From assembly GCA_000697355.1 (NCBI GenBank), contig JNEN01001226.1:1-64000 (forward strand): DNA of 64,000 nt. The letters are read 5' to 3'. Source of the stretch: Syncephalastrum monosporum B8922 (lineage: Eukaryota > Mucoromycota > Mucoromycetes > Mucorales > Syncephalastraceae). The notes under the pieces were generated by a model, which made no database searches, was not told the DNA's origin, and saw nothing but the letters and a program-made list of their open reading frames with translations. The translations under genes were made by a program, and so were the position numbers. This document shows positions 22,201 through 33,403 of this stretch, piece by piece (position 1 is the stretch's first letter; every line of letters begins with the position of its first letter).

Positions 22201-24612
22201 TATCAAAGACCAGGCGACTCATGTGGTGAGCGTCGGAGAGATCCGGACGCACCGGCAGTGGGCGATCCTGCACGGTGAGGTGTACGACTTGACGTATTAC
22301 TCTTTGGGAGGTCGCGCGCCGCGAGCACCTGAGGGCCAGCCAATCACAGCCACCAGCGCCGACCTGAATTTTATGGACAACACCATTGTGGAACTCTTTC
22401 GCCAATTGGCAGGCATGGATATCTCGAAACACTTTGACGCGTTACCCCTGGACCCCGCACTCCGCCAGCGACAACTCGTTTGTCTGCGAAACCTCTTCTT
22501 CGTCGGAAAGGTGGACCCCCGCCGTTCGCCTCAATGCTTGTTTTCCGAATACTTTTTGCTCATCATCACAGGTTAGTAAAAACAAGGAGATAAAGAGCTG
22601 TGTTTATTCATTCATGTGTTAATTTACAGGCATGCTGTGCACGGTCATTGTCTTCAAGTTTATTGCAGCCCTGCAGCTCGGATCTCGCCGGGAACCCGAA
22701 GACCACGACAAATTCATAGTCTGCCAAGTTCCTTGTTACACTGAAAGTGAAGAGTCGCTGCGCAAGACAATAGATTCGATTGCTGTGCTCAATTATGACG
22801 ACAAACGCAAGCTGCTTTTCCTCGTGTGTGACGGCATGATTATTGGAAGCGGTAATGACCGTCCTACCCCACGCATCGTGCTCGACATACTTGGCGTAGA
22901 TTCCAACGTCGACCCAGAGCCTCTGTCGTTCTTGTCGCTAGGGCCGGGGAACAAACAACACAACATGGGCAAGATATACTCGGGCTTGTACGAGTGCTCG
23001 GGACACGTTGTCCCTTATATGGTTGTCGTCAAAGTGGGCCATCCCGGCGAAGCACAGAAGCCAGGCAATCGTGGCAAACGCGACTCGCAAATGGTGCTCA
23101 TGCGCTTCCTCAACAAGGTACACTTCGACTCACCCATGTCACCCATGGAGCTCGAGATATACCACCAAATGAAGAACGTCATCGGTGTGAACCCCAGCTT
23201 TTACGAGTTTGTCCTCATGATCGACGCTGACACGGAGGTGATACCCGATTCGCTTAACCGAATGGTGTCCTGCTTCGTGCACGACGCCAAAATTGTTGGT
23301 CTTTGTGGCGAGACCAAATTAGCCAACGAACGCGAGAGCTGGGTTACGATGATCCAAGTGTACGAGTACTATATTTCGCATTTTCTGGCCAAAGCGTTCG
23401 AAAGCTTGTTTGGATCCGTGACCTGCCTGCCCGGTTGCTTTTGCATGTATCGGCTGCGCTCTCCGCAGAAAAGTCAGCCGCTGCTGGTCAGCAACCAGGT
23501 GATTGATGATTATGCAGAGAACAACGTGCACACTCTCCATCAAAAGAATCTCCTACATCTCGGTGAGGACCGCTATCTGACGACCCTGATTCTCAAGCAT
23601 TTCCCCAATTACAAGACGAAATTCACTGCCGACGCTTGCTGCCTCACTAACGCACCCGAGAGCTGGAGCGTGCTTCTCTCACAGCGCCGCCGTTGGATCA
23701 ATTCGACAGTGCACAACTTGGGCGAGCTCAGTTTCTTGACGCAACTGTGTGGGTTCTGCTGCTTCTCGATGCGCTTTGTTGTTATTTTGGATCTGATGAG
23801 TACACTCACCATGCCGGCAGTCGTGTGCTATTTGGGCTATTTGATTTATCGGCTGATCAGCGACGCAAGCCAAGTACCAATGATATCAATTCTCCTCCTT
23901 TGCGGTGTTTACGGCCTCCAGGCCTTTTTGTTTTTCCTTCGACGAAAGGTAACCTAGGAAACGTGCCCCTTGACGTGCTAATTTACGGTTTACATGTTGT
24001 TTCTCTGTTTAGTGGGAGCACATCGGTTGGATGGTTATCTACATCCTGGCTATCCCATTATTTTCCTTCTTTGTGCCCATCTATTCGTTCTGGCACTTTG
24101 ACGACTTTTCGTGGGGCAACACGCGCGTGGTACTTGATCAAGGAGGTGGCAAGAAAGCAATAGTAGCCAATGACGGTGATTTTGACCCCAAGTCCATCCC
24201 CCTCAAACGCTGGAGCGAGTATGAAAATGAGATGTGGGAAACAGGCACTATGGAAACCAAACGAAGCTCCATGGCACCCTCTCAGCATCTTCAAAAACCA
24301 CAAACGCCCTCCCTACTTCTGGCATTATCGAAAGGACATAAGCCCCCATCGATGATGCGTTACACCATGGCTCCGTCCGCTTCATTCCTGAGCCAGCCTG
24401 ATTCGTTCAAAAACTCCAATATCCAACCGAGCGATGAAGACATTCGACGCGAAGTGCATCGGATTACACTCTCATCAAATCTAATGACAGTGACCAAGAA
24501 ACAAGTGCGTGAACAACTCTCAAGACAGTTTGGGGCCGATATGTCACACAGAAAGGACTACATTAACCACTGTATCGAAGGAGCGCTTCGCCTTGGCTCC
24601 AAAAACTATTAA
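19238..24612 (+). CDS. Chitin synthase with myosin-motor-like head (class V/VII type)
   Basis: The enzyme polymerises GlcNAc from UDP-GlcNAc into cell-wall chitin at the plasma membrane. Exons are 19238-19585, 19679-21287, 21353-22571, 22630-23948 and 24013-24612, about 1,697 residues once a +1 shift near 19386-19392 is allowed for. Order: a short myosin-like head with P-loop GERNSGKT (19680-19703) and switch-II-like DIPGFS (20469-20486); two membrane segments; a cytochrome b5-like segment; then the chitin synthase core with EDR (LGEDRYLT) and QRRRW (23682-23696); more membrane segments; and a C-terminal DEK_C-like domain. Intron 1 is GC-AG. The head lacks several myosin signature residues, so ATPase activity is doubtful. 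Exon 1 reads in one frame up to about LRPF and in the next frame from SPYPSSHDI onward. This may be a sequencing indel or a true lesion. Confidence 0.9.
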
Positions 24613-26087
24613 TAAAAAAAGTAATCATTCCTCTCAATAGTTAAAAAAGTGTTGGGGGAACGGGATGAACATATGGACTGACCGGTCTAGAACTTGCGAA
24701 GAAGAAAAAAAAAGGTGGCGCAACGATATCACTACACTCTTTCTGATATTATTACTGCTCCGCAAGCAACTTTCTCTTGTACGCGGTCAAGTGAGAGCAA
24801 GGAGGGTCAACACGTGAGCTATGAGTTGGACGAATCGGCTGCCGCAAGATGCGGCCTGTGTAGATTCGGCTCTTTTCCCCTTCGGGATGCAATCGGTTAC
24901 GCCATCTGTGGTAACCCGGTCAATCATGAGTCACTCTCAATTTTACTTTGTGCGAGTTTGCGGGCTGCGCTCTGATGAAAGAACTTGGCCGTGCACTCCA
25001 AATAAGGGAGGTGCATCCACATCTCGTCAACAAAACGGAAAAAAAAGTAACGTGGATCACATGAAAAAGCTGGTTACCCTTATCTCGGTGAATGTGCACA
25101 TAATAGACATATGTGCAGTAATTGTGTGAAATGATGTCAAGTGTGGGGTAAAAAGTTTCTTTGTTCTACTGTCACTAGGGTGAAGAAGAGACAAAGCAAG
25201 AAGCAGGAGCAAGTTGGTGACTATCTACGCTTGCTGCCACTTGATCAGCTACATGCCTTTTATTTTCACAATTCAGATATGTGGATGGTTGCAAATTTGT
25301 TTTGTGCCGGCGTCTCTGTCATATAAAATATCCTTCATGAATAATCGCACCTGATTCAAATGTATTTGCATGCACAGATATACAGTGTCACCGTACGTCG
25401 GCCTTTTACCGTTTTCATATTATGATCAAACAAAAAAATAAAGATGATGTTTGTGAATATCTGTACACACTCACACAATCCACTCGAATTAATGTGCGTG
25501 TGTGTGATGTCTTCACATGCCACGGGCGTATACATACTGCTAATCCATTCCACTACCCTGGTTAGCGTAGAAAGGAAGGAAGGGAAAAAGGAAAGGGAGT
25601 GATGTGCGCGCGTGTCTATGTGCGTATGTCTGTGATGGGGTACATGCAGATCATAGCCAGCCTCATCCACACATTCATACATTAGCAAGCACGCCCACTG
25701 ATGTGCCAGCTGCAAGGGCCCAAATTTTTCGCGCAGCCTTTTTCCTTTGTTTTTTGGCTTTTGTGTACGCACACATTAGGAAAGAGCACAAAACTGGCAA
25801 CCCCGAAGGACTTCCGATCGCTCCGAAAGCACCACTGAGAAGAACAGTGCCTTATGACAGGCTGATTACACAATTTTTTAAGCTCTGGACGCGTTATTGA
25901 TCTTTACTGGTCGCAAGCAAAAAAAAAAGTGCGTTATTCGCCACCATCATATGTTGCATATGCAAACTTTTTTTCCTTCCTATATATAACGGCCGCTCTT
26001 GTTTTCTTTTCTTTTTATCTTCTGCTTCTACTTTATTTCTCATTCTTAGCTTCACGTTGCATCTTCCTTCTCTTATTCCTTGTTGAA
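24613..26087. other. Intergenic region; promoter of the zinc-finger gene at right
   Basis: No frame here has family support. The right end (25970-26087) is a strong pyrimidine-rich leader just before the zinc-finger ATG, with TATATATAA near 25981. Loose GT-rich patches occur at 25495-25505 and 25605-25640. Confidence 0.5.
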
Positions 26088-27701
26088 ATGAACACGCTTC
26101 AGAAAAATCAACAGGCCAGCCATTTTCTTCAGCAACCGGAATGGGCCGTTTCCGACCCGACAATGCTATTCCCAGGAAACGCCGATTGGACCGATATTCA
26201 AGGTACACTCTTCACACAGACATTTCGTCCAGGGTGTTCCGTAACATGACGACTGATCCCCATCTTTTTTATGCGAGTGCAGATTTGAAGTTCGATGGCA
26301 GCTGGACTACATCGCACCGTAAGAGCGAGACCGTTGATACATCCGTTTCCAGCCTGTCCGCTGGTTCATGCGATAGCCTTGCTGCCGGTGTATGGAACGA
26401 GCCTTCAGTCTACCAGACCTACAGCAGTAGCTGTAGTAGTAGCCCTAATTATCATCATCAGCAGGTAACGTAGATCTTACTTTCTTTTCAGAAAGAAAAA
26501 AAATACAGGCCCATATCTAATATGGCAGGTGACGCATCACAGGATATCACTGACCCAACCGCTGGGGCAACGATGATGATGATGATGGCTGATATGACGG
26601 GCCATGACACCACCACTCACTACCCTCATGACGCTTCTACAGTCGGTGTCGCTTCCGTCGGCTACGCTGACTTGTCGGCATCCGTTCCGCCCTGGCTGCA
26701 ACCCCAGATGATGGATCGCATGATCTCCGCCCGGAGCGGAGGTAAGCGTGAGCTTTGCTTTCCTTTCTTTTTTTCTCCTGTCGTACTAAAACTTTTTTTA
26801 TATAACAGATATTGCACCGGATGACGCCGAAGAAGAAGATGTACATCGCTGCCGCTGGCGGAACTGTCGAGTACAAACGTCCAATCTGGACGACCTGATT
26901 GTTCATATTCGGGATGAACATGTCGGAAGCGGCAGGGTAAGCACTCAACAGCCATAGAAGGCGAGCTTACATACAGTTGTGAATTTCCATTGCTAAACGA
27001 ATTGGTTTTTTTCCAGTCCGCTTATTATTGTCACTGGGCTGGTTGTCCTCGTAGCCGAAAACCCTTCACGAAGCGACACAAGATGCATAATCACATGCGT
27101 ACACACACGGGCGAACGACCCTTTGCATGCACTGTACAAGGTAAGAAAGGTTTCCTAAACATTCGTCGTCACACCTGAGAAGAACAGTGTTCCTTATCGA
27201 TCCTGTGCATAATTAGGTTGCTCCAAGCGATTTTCCCGACCTGATTCTTTGAGCACGCACATCAAGACGCATTCAAATATCCGACCGTACCACTGCAAGG
27301 AACCCAACTGCGGCAAGGCGTACTTCCATTCGCGCTCGTTGCGGAAACACACCCGGTCACACGAAGAAGCTGCGGCCGCAGCGGCTCAAGGTGGTGCACA
27401 CCCCAGCAAGGTTTCCCCTAAAGTAAAGCAACAGCAGCAGGAACGCCGGGAGTGGGCCATGATGGTGCGCTCTGCCGCTGCGCGCCGCCACCAGCACATG
27501 ATGCAACGACGTCGACAGGCCGACCCTTACAACGGGTTCTATCCCATGATCGACCCCTCTTCAACGTTTAGCTCGGGTGCTCCAATGCTGAACTCACAGC
27601 ACCACCAACAGCGGCAACACCAGCAAACCATGATGATGCCTCCGGCTACTGCCACCGAGTACTGGGCGCAACAGATGCCTTTGTATGTCCCCAGCTCGTA
27701 A
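26088..27701 (+). CDS. C2H2 zinc-finger transcription factor, GLI/ZIC/GLIS-like
   Basis: Six exons (26088-26202, 26283-26464, 26543-26741, 26809-26936, 27017-27140, 27217-27701) give 410 residues. The first ~200 residues are Ser/Thr/Met/His-rich and probably regulatory. Four C2H2 fingers then follow in the GLI/ZIC order: CRWRNC...H(5)H, YYCHWAGC with a longer loop and HNHMRTH, a THTGERPF linker, GCSKRFSRPDSLSTHIKTH, and YHCKEPNCGKAYFHSRSLRKHTRSH. The last 90 residues are Gln/Ala/Met-rich, a typical activation-domain make-up. The tandem CxxxxC first fingers also resemble PacC, but the GERPF linker and finger spacing fit GLI/GLIS better. Target genes are unknown. Confidence 0.82.
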
Positions 27702-28089
27702 GGCCAACCACAATACACACGCGCAATGACAATAACATCCCCTCTCACTCTCCATTGTCACACATTCCCGAGTTTCCTCTTGTTTGATTTCTTTTTTCTT
27801 TTTTTCTTTTTTTCTTCTTTTTTTCCTGTCATATATTTTTACTAGCCTACATGCACATATTTTGTTCTTGCACATCTACAACCCAGCACACAGCACCACG
27901 CGCACTTCTCTTTTTCTCTCTCTCTCAGATACTCTACACATGCACATCAACTCAACAAGCACTATGCTGGACTTTCATGACTTGTTTGTAGTTTTTTTTT
28001 TTTTTTCAATATTTTCTTGTATCTATCCATCAACATCTGACAAATAAATACGCTGCACAATCATACACACAAGAAAAAAAACACTTGTA
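27702..28089. other. Convergent 3' region with T tracts
   Basis: The zinc-finger gene and the RRM gene converge here. Long interrupted T runs occur at 27788-27826 and a run of T at about 27991-28006. The sequence is otherwise consistent with two 3' UTRs. Confidence 0.5.
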
Positions 28090-28860
28090 CTAAGCTGATG
28101 GCTTTTCAGATGCCGGCATGCTGCTGGCACCCTCCTGATTCGCTCCTCCTCCTCCACGCTCAGACTATATGCAACGACAGGAAAAAGAAGGTATCACATC
28201 AGTAACCCGATATAGCAAGTGAGGTTATCCTTGTTTACAACATACCGTCAGGCGCTTGGCTTCGGCATGAATGGCAGCCACTGGGTCAAGGACGTGTTGT
28301 TGAACTTGCTGTTGCACCTTTTGTCCAGTGGAACTCTGCAGCCATTGGTTCGCTTGACTTTGAGCTGCATCGGTGAGCTGGCGCGTCTTTTCCGTGACGT
28401 TGTACTTTTCCAGATTGGCCATGAGTCTGTCCCAGTAGGGCTGCACCCGGGCACGCACACCGTACTTCTGGTCAAAATCGTGTCCAGCTTGGATGACTTG
28501 ATCACTGAGTGTATAGCCAGCCGCCAAGAGCTCAGCCATCACGGAAGCTTTGGGTTTCGTGTCGTCCTCGGTGGGTGACTTCTCTTCGTCAGCCGCAGCG
28601 GCGGGAGCGTTGGAGAAATAAGGTTCGACTTGAATGTGAGACTCGTCCAAGAGTGCATTGCTCAGAAGCGCAGCCGTTTTGGCAGCCGAAGCGCGTTCGA
28701 AGAGGATAAGAGCCGTCTGATGGTCACCTTCCTTCTTCAGCTCGAGCTCCTGTATCTTGCCGCAGAAGGCAAAAAAGTCGCGAATGGTCTTCTCTGGCGT
28801 CTTTTGTGAGATGTTATTGACGCGTACGAGGTTGGGTGTAGGTTCTGTGGGAATTTGCAT
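28090..28860 (-). CDS. RRM protein, Vip1-like
   Basis: The N-terminal ~75 residues form an RNA-recognition motif (LVRVNNISQKTPEKTIRDFF as RNP2 with helix 1, then TALILFERASAAKTA as RNP1 region). The C-terminal half is helical and Gln/Ala-rich, as in the fission-yeast Vip1/plant BPA1-like group whose exact role is unclear. Exons are 28860-28246 and 28164-28090, for 229 residues. The open frame extends 27 codons further upstream, but that part is hydrophobic and Phe-rich with no family similarity, so the ATG at 28860 was chosen. The tail ends in a Gly-run and EKPSA. Confidence 0.78.
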
Positions 28861-29246
28861 GTTTGTTAAGACTGGAAAGAAGAAAAAAAAAGGCAGAAGA
28901 CAAAAAGAAGGTATCCCGAAACCTTGGTTTGGTGGGGACATTGTGTCTTATAAACCCTTGCCATGGCATATATTTTTATCCATTTTTTCATTTGGTTCTC
29001 GGGTTTGGACATCATATGACAATGCCATGTTTATCTCATCTATTACATGGATATCGCCATTCACAGTATTATTCCTATAGCTGATACATAGAACCCTCAT
29101 CTATTGTACTTTAATATATAAAAAAGGATGATTCTCTTGTATTTTCGGCCAGCAGTGGTTAAAGAGTGAGGACAACAATAAGCGCAGAGAGCCGACTCAA
29201 TTTGACAAGACGTGACTCTGTACAGCTTCGTATTTCTTACACAATA
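28861..29246. other. Divergent intergenic region between the RRM gene and ORC6
   Basis: It must hold promoters for both genes. AT-rich stretches are seen at 29105-29125. No additional gene is supported. Confidence 0.5.
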
Positions 29247-30225
29247 ATGTCCTCCCAAGATCCGCTGTCCCATTGTCTTCAGCGACTCAATCTAGAAGAT
29301 GATCAACCTTTACACGAACGCGCCATTGCAATGGAGCGGCAGTGCTCCAAGGTACCTAAGAAACTGTTCGAGGCCGGTCCAAACCTGCAATATGTTGTCG
29401 CCATTCAGCTCGCTTACGAAAGGTACGATCGGTTCTTGCCCGGTTGGGCGTTGATCTCACTCCTAGTCGCCATAGTCTAGGGCGATATGACTGGAACACC
29501 AAGCGGGCAGCTCAACTTGCGATGTGTGGCAAGGCCGCATATGAAAACACAGTAGCAAAGACCCGGAATATGCTGGACATCACGGCAGACGTAACAATAA
29601 AAAGTCTCGGTGTAGCGCTGGGCAGTACAACGCTGGTCGATCGCATCGAAGGCCTTTGGTCCCGCTTCACAGAAGCCTATGCATCCAGTCTAGCGTCAGC
29701 ACAGCGCACTACGGCCAAAGACCAGCTCGCTCATCCTTCCTACAAAGGTGCCGTCTTCTTTTGTGGAGCACGCGCTCTCGGGGTAAGTATATGGTGTTTT
29801 TCCCTCTTTACGCTCTCCAAACTCACCAAACAATATATCCATAGCAACGGCTGAGCAAACCGCAAATGCAATCACTGTGCTTCTGCAGCGCTGCCGAGAT
29901 TAACAAGTGTATCAAACTAGTTGATCAGGTGTGCAAGGAGGATTTGGAAGCTTTAAAACAGCCTGCACCATCTCGCAAACGAAGAGGGAAACCGACTGAA
30001 GAAGATGAGAACGAAGGACAAGGGAAAAAGCGTGCTAAGCGGAAAGATGTCAAGTCAAGCAAGGCAGCAGCAGCAGTAACTCCCCACAAGGCGGCTTCCA
30101 ATTCTATACCAGCCATCTCCGGCATCGTATCTATGCTAGGTCGCCAGAATTATCTCAAAACCAAGCAGTATAGTGATTATGTGGAATGGCGAGAAGCCAT
30201 TATCCACAGACTACAGAGTAAATGA
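29247..30225 (+). CDS. ORC6: Origin recognition complex subunit 6
   Basis: ORC6 is part of the complex that marks replication origins and loads MCM helicase. Exons are 29247-29422, 29476-29782 and 29845-30225, for 287 residues. The N-terminal two-thirds show TFIIB-like helical folds (ERQCSKVPKKLFEAGPNLQ, then IQLAYE and RYDWNTKRAAQLAMCGKAAYE). A Lys/Arg/Glu-rich linker with basic clusters (KKRAKRK) follows. The conserved C-terminal motif is clear: MLGRQNYLKTKQYSDYVEW. This arrangement is the compact animal/plant type, not the long budding-yeast type. Acceptor choice for exon 2 (after CCATAG) is forced, because the next AG gives an immediate stop. Confidence 0.85.
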
Positions 30226-30564
30226 TAAAAGAACCAGCATAGTCGCATACATACCATTCCTATGAGTGTTTTTAATGATGGTGATGCGCGTGTGACACGT
30301 ATCACGCTTTGTCGTCCGCGGGGTTGTATGCTCGTATGAAAGGGAACGATGATGTTAAAGTAAGATGACAACAAAGCGGTTTGCATGGGTAAACGGTTAA
30401 TGATGCTGGTAAAGTCGAATCAGATCAATAGTTGCTCTTGAGCATTAAGCAAAATAAAACAACTGTGGCATTTCAAGAAAATGTCTAAGGTTCCAAACCT
30501 TGTTGTAATGATTTTATTTTTACAAAGAAACAAAGCCTTTTCATGTTGTCTGTATATAATCCGC
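30226..30564. other. Convergent 3' region between ORC6 and ATP3
   Basis: Two 3' ends meet here. AATAAAA is seen at 30451-30457 for ORC6. No coding signal. Confidence 0.5.
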
Positions 30565-31922
30565 TTACAGGGCCGAGGCACCGGTGATAATGTCGACTGT
30601 AAAAGGAGGGAAAAAAAATGATAAGCAAAAGGAATAAAGCGACAGAGGCTAATATCGAAGACGACTTACTCAGCTCGTTAGTAATGACGGCCTGACGACC
30701 ACGGTTGTAGACCATGGAAAGCTTGGTGATCATCTCACCAGCGTTCTTGGTGGCGTTCTCCATAGCAGTGCGCTTGGCGCTCATCTCGGAGGCGTAGCCC
30801 TCAGCCATACCCCAGAGGATGGTGTTGGCGAAGTTGAACTCCTGCATGTTGGCCAGGACGTCGTCCTCGATCTCGTATTGGGCAAAGTTGGCTACGAAGG
30901 CAAAATGAGTCAGATCGTGTTATATAACTTCAGATCCGAATATATGGCACTCACGCGAAGCCTTGAAAGCCTCCTCAGAGTAGACAGGGACATCCTTGGG
31001 CTCGTAGGCAATGACGGACTTGAACTCGTTGAAGATGACCTTGGCGCTGTCGAACTCGGGGCCAGACTCCTTGATGGCGTTGGCGACGGTGGAAGCGATG
31101 AGGAAGTTGGGGACGTCCTTGCCAAGCTGGTTGAAGGACAAGGCCATGTTCTTTCTGGCGGCACGGCTCAGCTGGGCCTTGGCCTTGTCACCGAGGACGA
31201 TGATGCCAGCCTCGGGGTTCTCGGCAAGGGCACGCTTGGTAGCCTTCGACACGCTGGAGTGGATACCACCGCACAGACCGCTGTCCGAGGAGACGGTGAT
31301 GAAGACAGTCTTGCCCTCAGCCGAAGCCTTGGTCTCGGCGTTCGCGTACACGGCTATATAATAAGGCATATGTCAATTTCAAGCCTCGCCCTGAATGGAT
31401 GATAGAATAACACCCTCCCCTCCACCAATGAAGAAAAACAGAAAACGCGTGGAATCGAATGGAGAGGAAAGATGAACAAGGTCTTACCGGTAGAAGCCTC
31501 GCCATAGGCGCGGGCAGCCTCCATACCACGCTGGGCCTTGGTGACCTTGGTCGAGGCAATCATCTTCATGGACTTGGTGATCTTCTCAATGTTGGAAACC
31601 GACTTCAAACGAAGTTGGACTATACACAACAACAGTCGTAATGAGTATAAAACGTCATAACTGTGAGGTAGTAAGAGCATTACTTTCTTTGAGAGTGGCC
31701 ATGTTACGGGCCTGGACACCGTTGCTACACGATGAGGAAGTATGTTTAGTGGCGTGTTTTGTTTTGGTCTGGTTTGAGTTTTCTCCAATTGCGTGATGAA
31801 GGTCGAAAGAAAAGGAGGCGACGTAGGCGCGTGAAGAAAGTATCGTGTGGTGGAGCCGACGAGATTTACCTGATGGGAGCAACGGCAGGGCGGACGGCAA
31901 TGCGCGATGCAGAAGACAACAT
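30565..31922 (-). CDS. ATP3: Mitochondrial ATP synthase subunit gamma
   Basis: The gamma subunit is the rotating central stalk of F1-ATPase. Exons are 31922-31870, 31724-31684, 31619-31488, 31353-30955, 30891-30670 and 30596-30565, for 292 residues. A mitochondrial presequence (MLSSASRIAVRPAVAPIR) precedes the conserved ATLKE, RLKSVSNIEKITKSMKMIAS and DSGLCGGIHSS blocks. The C-terminal helix is clear: EMSAKRTAMENATKNAGEMI and YNRGRQAVITNEL, then IDIITGASAL at the end. The early introns are longer (145 and 134 nt) than most in this window. The codons are biased to C-ending forms, as expected of a highly expressed gene. Confidence 0.95.
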
Positions 31923-33229
31923 TATAGGATAGAGTGGTTGTTGTGTAAGGCGAAGCCCTTTTGGAGGTCGAATTTTTTTTTCTCGGCCCCCCTCGTTGTT
32001 GATGAGGACTTTGGGACTGGGGTGCAGTCTCTCCGCCAATCAAATTACAAACATGACGTAGACATTTTCTGTTGTCCAGGGCCCCTTCTCCTTTACCACA
32101 GCCTCTCTTACTTCCTTCTTTCGTTCGATATACTTGTTATCCCCTTTATTCGATGGATTCACCATTTTTGAGCTCTGTATCTCCATATAATATATTGCGT
32201 CGCAAAACACGCATTTATAATAATGACACATGGTTTCATTATGGTGGTGTCTTTATTGTTTTACCATGAAAATTTTTTTCGTTGAACACAAAAGACGACA
32301 CGATCACGATGAATGACTTCTATCTACCCGTTCCTTTTTCTCATATGGACGACATTGTATGCACAACGGGAGATTGCCGTGAGTAAACGATATCACAGGT
32401 GGCTCGTAAAGGATGATATACTGTGGCTTATATGCCCGTCTGGTTGAGGGTATATTTACACCTGTTCTACTTCTTCCATGTCCATCAGATTATATGCATG
32501 TATCACACAAGCAAGTCGGATACGGATACGTTTACAGTCAATGTTTGCGTATCTGAAATGGTTTAGGAATATAACGTTGTGGCCGACCTCCGTTAACATA
32601 TTTGTAGTTAATCAGTATTGCGTTTTTTCAACGCGTCACTATCAGCTGAAACAGTGCCGCTAGTGTACAGACAGCCCCTCTGTATACACTAATGCGCGTT
32701 GTCTTTTGTCCTGTCGCTTGCTTTGATGTGTGTCGCCAAGTGTGCTTCCACACTGAAAACGGGAAGAAAAAGAGACATCTACTTGTAAAGGCAGCAATGA
32801 AAAAGCGGCTCGATTTTACTCGGCACAAACGCCTGGGCTCAAGCGTTGAATAACGGTCTGTCCTTTACATATTCAGCAAGCAGTGTGTCGAAGGACAAGC
32901 AACTAGTGCGTCGAAGGACATGCCGAAGAACCTATTCTCGCTTGATAAGGGACAGGAAGATTTGCAAGCGCATTCACAAGCTCATCCAACTTTACTCAAT
33001 CCCTTGAGCTGTGGTAATCGTGCATGGAGCCAAGTTGCTATATGAGGTGTTGTACGAGACGCCGCAGCACAGAATGGATTCCAGCGAGCCCAGCATCCAG
33101 AGGGAAAAGGTTCGCATTTACTATGCCACAGCCTTCTATGGACTGATTGATGGGCTGCGCAGACGATGCCTCCCTCCCACTTTATATTTGTTTTATCATT
33201 TTCTTTTTACTAATAGTCGGCGTCACACG
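31923..33229. other. Intergenic region between ATP3 and U2 snRNA
   Basis: The left end is the ATP3 promoter. Around 32880-32925 the 13-mer GTGTCGAAGGACA is nearly repeated 28 nt later (GCGTCGAAGGACA). No family-supported frame was found. Confidence 0.5.
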
Positions 33230-33403
33230 GCTAACAGTGTCAGGCCGCGGACACCTGTGGTCCTACCGATGGACAAGCCAGAGCGGAGGGACCGGGCGGA
33301 AAAGATTAGATTAACAACGAGTGGAACTGTGTTCCACATTATAGTTGTTAAACTATAAAGAACAGATACTACACTTGATCTTAGCCAAAAGGCCTGAGAG
33401 GAT
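33230..33403 (-). ncRNA. U2: U2 spliceosomal RNA
   Basis: The minus strand contains the hallmark U2 block, including GGCCTTTTGGCTAAGATCAA followed by GTGTAGTATCTGTTCTT. This holds the GUAGUA branch-point recognition sequence (33373-33368 region). Downstream come stem IIa (TATAGTTTAACAACTATA), stem IIb (GTGGAACACAGTTCCAC), an Sm-site-like AATCTTTTCCG, and two 3' hairpins (GGTCC...GGACC and ACAGGTGTC...GACACTGT). The length of ~174 nt fits fungal U2. The 5' end is set by alignment at about 33403 and the 3' end by the last hairpin; both may be off by a few bases. A TATA-like element sits ~30 nt upstream. Confidence 0.95.

Noticed and set aside
25356..25772. 138-residue minus-strand frame with His/Thr-rich runs
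   Set aside because: The runs come from GT-rich simple sequence; no domain or splice support.
28861..28941. N-terminal extension of the RRM protein (MSPPNQGF...)
   Set aside because: The added 27 residues are Phe/Pro-rich and unlike the family, and correspond to a pyrimidine-rich leader.
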